DNA of 64,000 nt. Source: an uncultured Lachnospiraceae bacterium (GTDB lineage: Bacteria > Bacillota > Clostridia > Lachnospirales > Lachnospiraceae). The DNA lies in NCBI GenBank assembly GCA_910589075.1, contig CAJUSK010000008.1, positions 72,441-136,440 on the forward strand, read 5' to 3'. The first letter of the stretch is position 1. Every line of letters begins with the position of its first letter. A program made the position numbers and the translations under genes. Below are positions 63,149 through 64,000 of this stretch, piece by piece. Under the pieces are notes generated by a model. That model worked only from the letters and a program-made list of their open reading frames with translations, was not told the DNA's origin and made no database searches.

Positions 63149-63283
63149 AATGCAGTTTTGATTAATCAGGGAAAGAAACAGAAAGAGAGAATGGAGTTGC
63201 TTCGGCAATTGGCGGTACAGCAGTTGCAGACGTTAGAGACTGTAAGTTTAAATAATTTGCCGAAATTAGAAATGAATATGTAG
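63149..63283 (+). pseudogene. Detached C-terminal tail of the KilA-N protein
   Basis: 44 in-frame codons after TAA 63146-63148 keep the typical ending of KilA-N proteins (NAVLINQGKKQKERMELLRQ and LAVQQLQTLETVS). Only the single stop codon separates it from the gene. Confidence 0.65.
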
Positions 63284-63378
63284 GGGATTTAGTCGTTAAC
63301 AGAGAAATTTATGAAATTATGTTTTGGATTGAGGCAGCTCAAATTGTACAAATTAGGTTTGACAAGGAAAGTTAATAA

Positions 63379-63696
63379 GTGAGTGGATATATAATAACAG
63401 AAGATTTTATTGAGTTAAAGATATTATATGAAGAAGGAAATATAGGTAAATTTGAAAATAAAATTTCATCATATACTGCTGATGATTTGCGTGAATTTGC
63501 TGCGTACTTTTCTTTAGATATTTCATCAGAGGATGAATATTATAATGTAAAAATCATATCAGAAATCACTTATAACCTGATGTTAAAGGAAAAGTTTATA
63601 AAAAATGATAGATTTATTATTCTTGTTCTTAAACATTGGGGAAGATGTGTTTATTTATCTTGTGAAAAAGGATTGTGGAGGGATGTTATTAAATAG
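63379..63696 (+). CDS. Hypothetical protein
   Basis: 105 residues from GTG 63379, with AAGGAAAGTTAATAA upstream. Helical and acidic, with no known motif. The same frame stays open after its TAG (63694-63696) to the window end, so it may be the first part of a longer, interrupted gene. AT-rich like its neighbours. Confidence 0.5.
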   Translation: MSGYIITEDFIELKILYEEGNIGKFENKISSYTADDLREFAAYFSLDISSEDEYYNVKIISEITYNLMLKEKFIKNDRFIILVLKHWGRCVYLSCEKGLWRDVIK

Positions 63697-64000
63697 AGTA
63701 TTATTTTTTAAAGTCAAATGATGAGAACAGTCAAGGGAGGTTTATATTTGAAGAGGTGTCTGATGAGGAGCAAGAGATAGTTTCAGCTAAAATTACAGAT
63801 AGACGAAGATTTAAAGAAGAAATTCTCATTAGAGAAGATAGAATGTCAACTTTTAAGCGTGGAATCATTAATTTTATTATGGGAGGATGTATTTTAAACA
63901 GAAATGGAATAAAACAAAAATACGCCTATGTCATTCATACAGCGGTTGCGCAACAGGCGCATGACAGAATTGCTAATATTACAAAAACACTGATTTATCA
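63697..64000 (+). other. Open frame without a start, running off the window
   Basis: After the TAG at 63694-63696 the same frame is open for all 304 bases (for example RFKEEILIREDRMSTFKRGI and INFIMGGCILNRNGIKQKYA). No start or ribosome site in this frame is evident. GGGAGG near 63735 leads into a different, short frame. An internal ATG is at about 63842. I do not recognise the product. It could be the rest of the preceding gene after a nonsense change, or a decayed gene. Confidence 0.45.

Overview
The window looks like a chromosomal piece of a Gram-positive anaerobe of the class Clostridia, most likely a Lachnospiraceae gut commensal. Evidence is strong AGGAGG-type ribosome sites, many ATGA/TAATG gene overlaps, GTG and TTG starts, a large SRP RNA with an Alu domain, and Lachnospiraceae-type families (DUF6128-like, DUF5711-like, CdaR next to an MsmX-type ATPase, DUF4080 radical SAM, VanW/G5). 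I do not assign a genus.

Layout. 1-9.4 kb: the last codons of a probable metG, a D-lactate-dehydrogenase-type enzyme, acetyltransferases, an HD-GYP protein, a YesL-type membrane protein, an MsmX-type sugar-ABC ATPase with a CdaR/PucR regulator, a large repeat-bearing protein, and tadA. 9.4-21 kb: SRP RNA, then a YesM/YesN two-component pair, a solute-binding lipoprotein, two permeases and a GH36 alpha-galactosidase, followed by tRNA-Ser(CGA) and a phosphofructokinase. 21-33 kb: dnaX-ybaB-recR, galM, envelope proteins, an Rpn-type PD-(D/E)XK protein, an aldo/keto reductase, a sirtuin, DUF951, rpsF-ssb-rpsR and azlCD. 33-42 kb: an AraC regulator, an ADP-ribosylglycohydrolase, a 6S-like RNA, an Lsa-type ABC-F gene behind an apparent attenuation leader, galK-galT, and a B12-binding radical SAM gene. 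42-57 kb: a decayed nth remnant, an exonuclease, VanW/G5, an AIR-synthase-like protein, Lrp, an aminotransferase, trmL, an OmpR/HK pair, mutS2, a degenerate HtrA-like protein, a YhaM-like nuclease and rlmD.

The sugar genes fit together. The binding protein and permeases at 13.3-16.7 kb have no ATPase of their own, so the MsmX-type ATPase at 3.9 kb is a natural partner. GH36 would release galactose, and GalM, GalK and GalT would carry it into the Leloir pathway (galE is not in the window).

From about 56.9 kb to the end, base composition becomes clearly AT-richer and the content changes to mobile-element-type genes (STAND-type P-loop NTPase, RhuM, KilA-N). This island begins exactly at the 3' end of rlmD. 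The rlmD tail is itself broken there, and a second rlmD-like 3' end lies about 5 kb further on. The STAND gene (57.2-60.6 kb) carries four separable lesions and the KilA-N gene one nonsense codon. I read this as an eroded integrative element at a rumA/rlmD hot spot that once carried a STAND-type (possibly anti-phage) NTPase. The other unusual element is the leader of the ABC-F gene, with two overlapping small ORFs and an intrinsic terminator just before the ribosome site.
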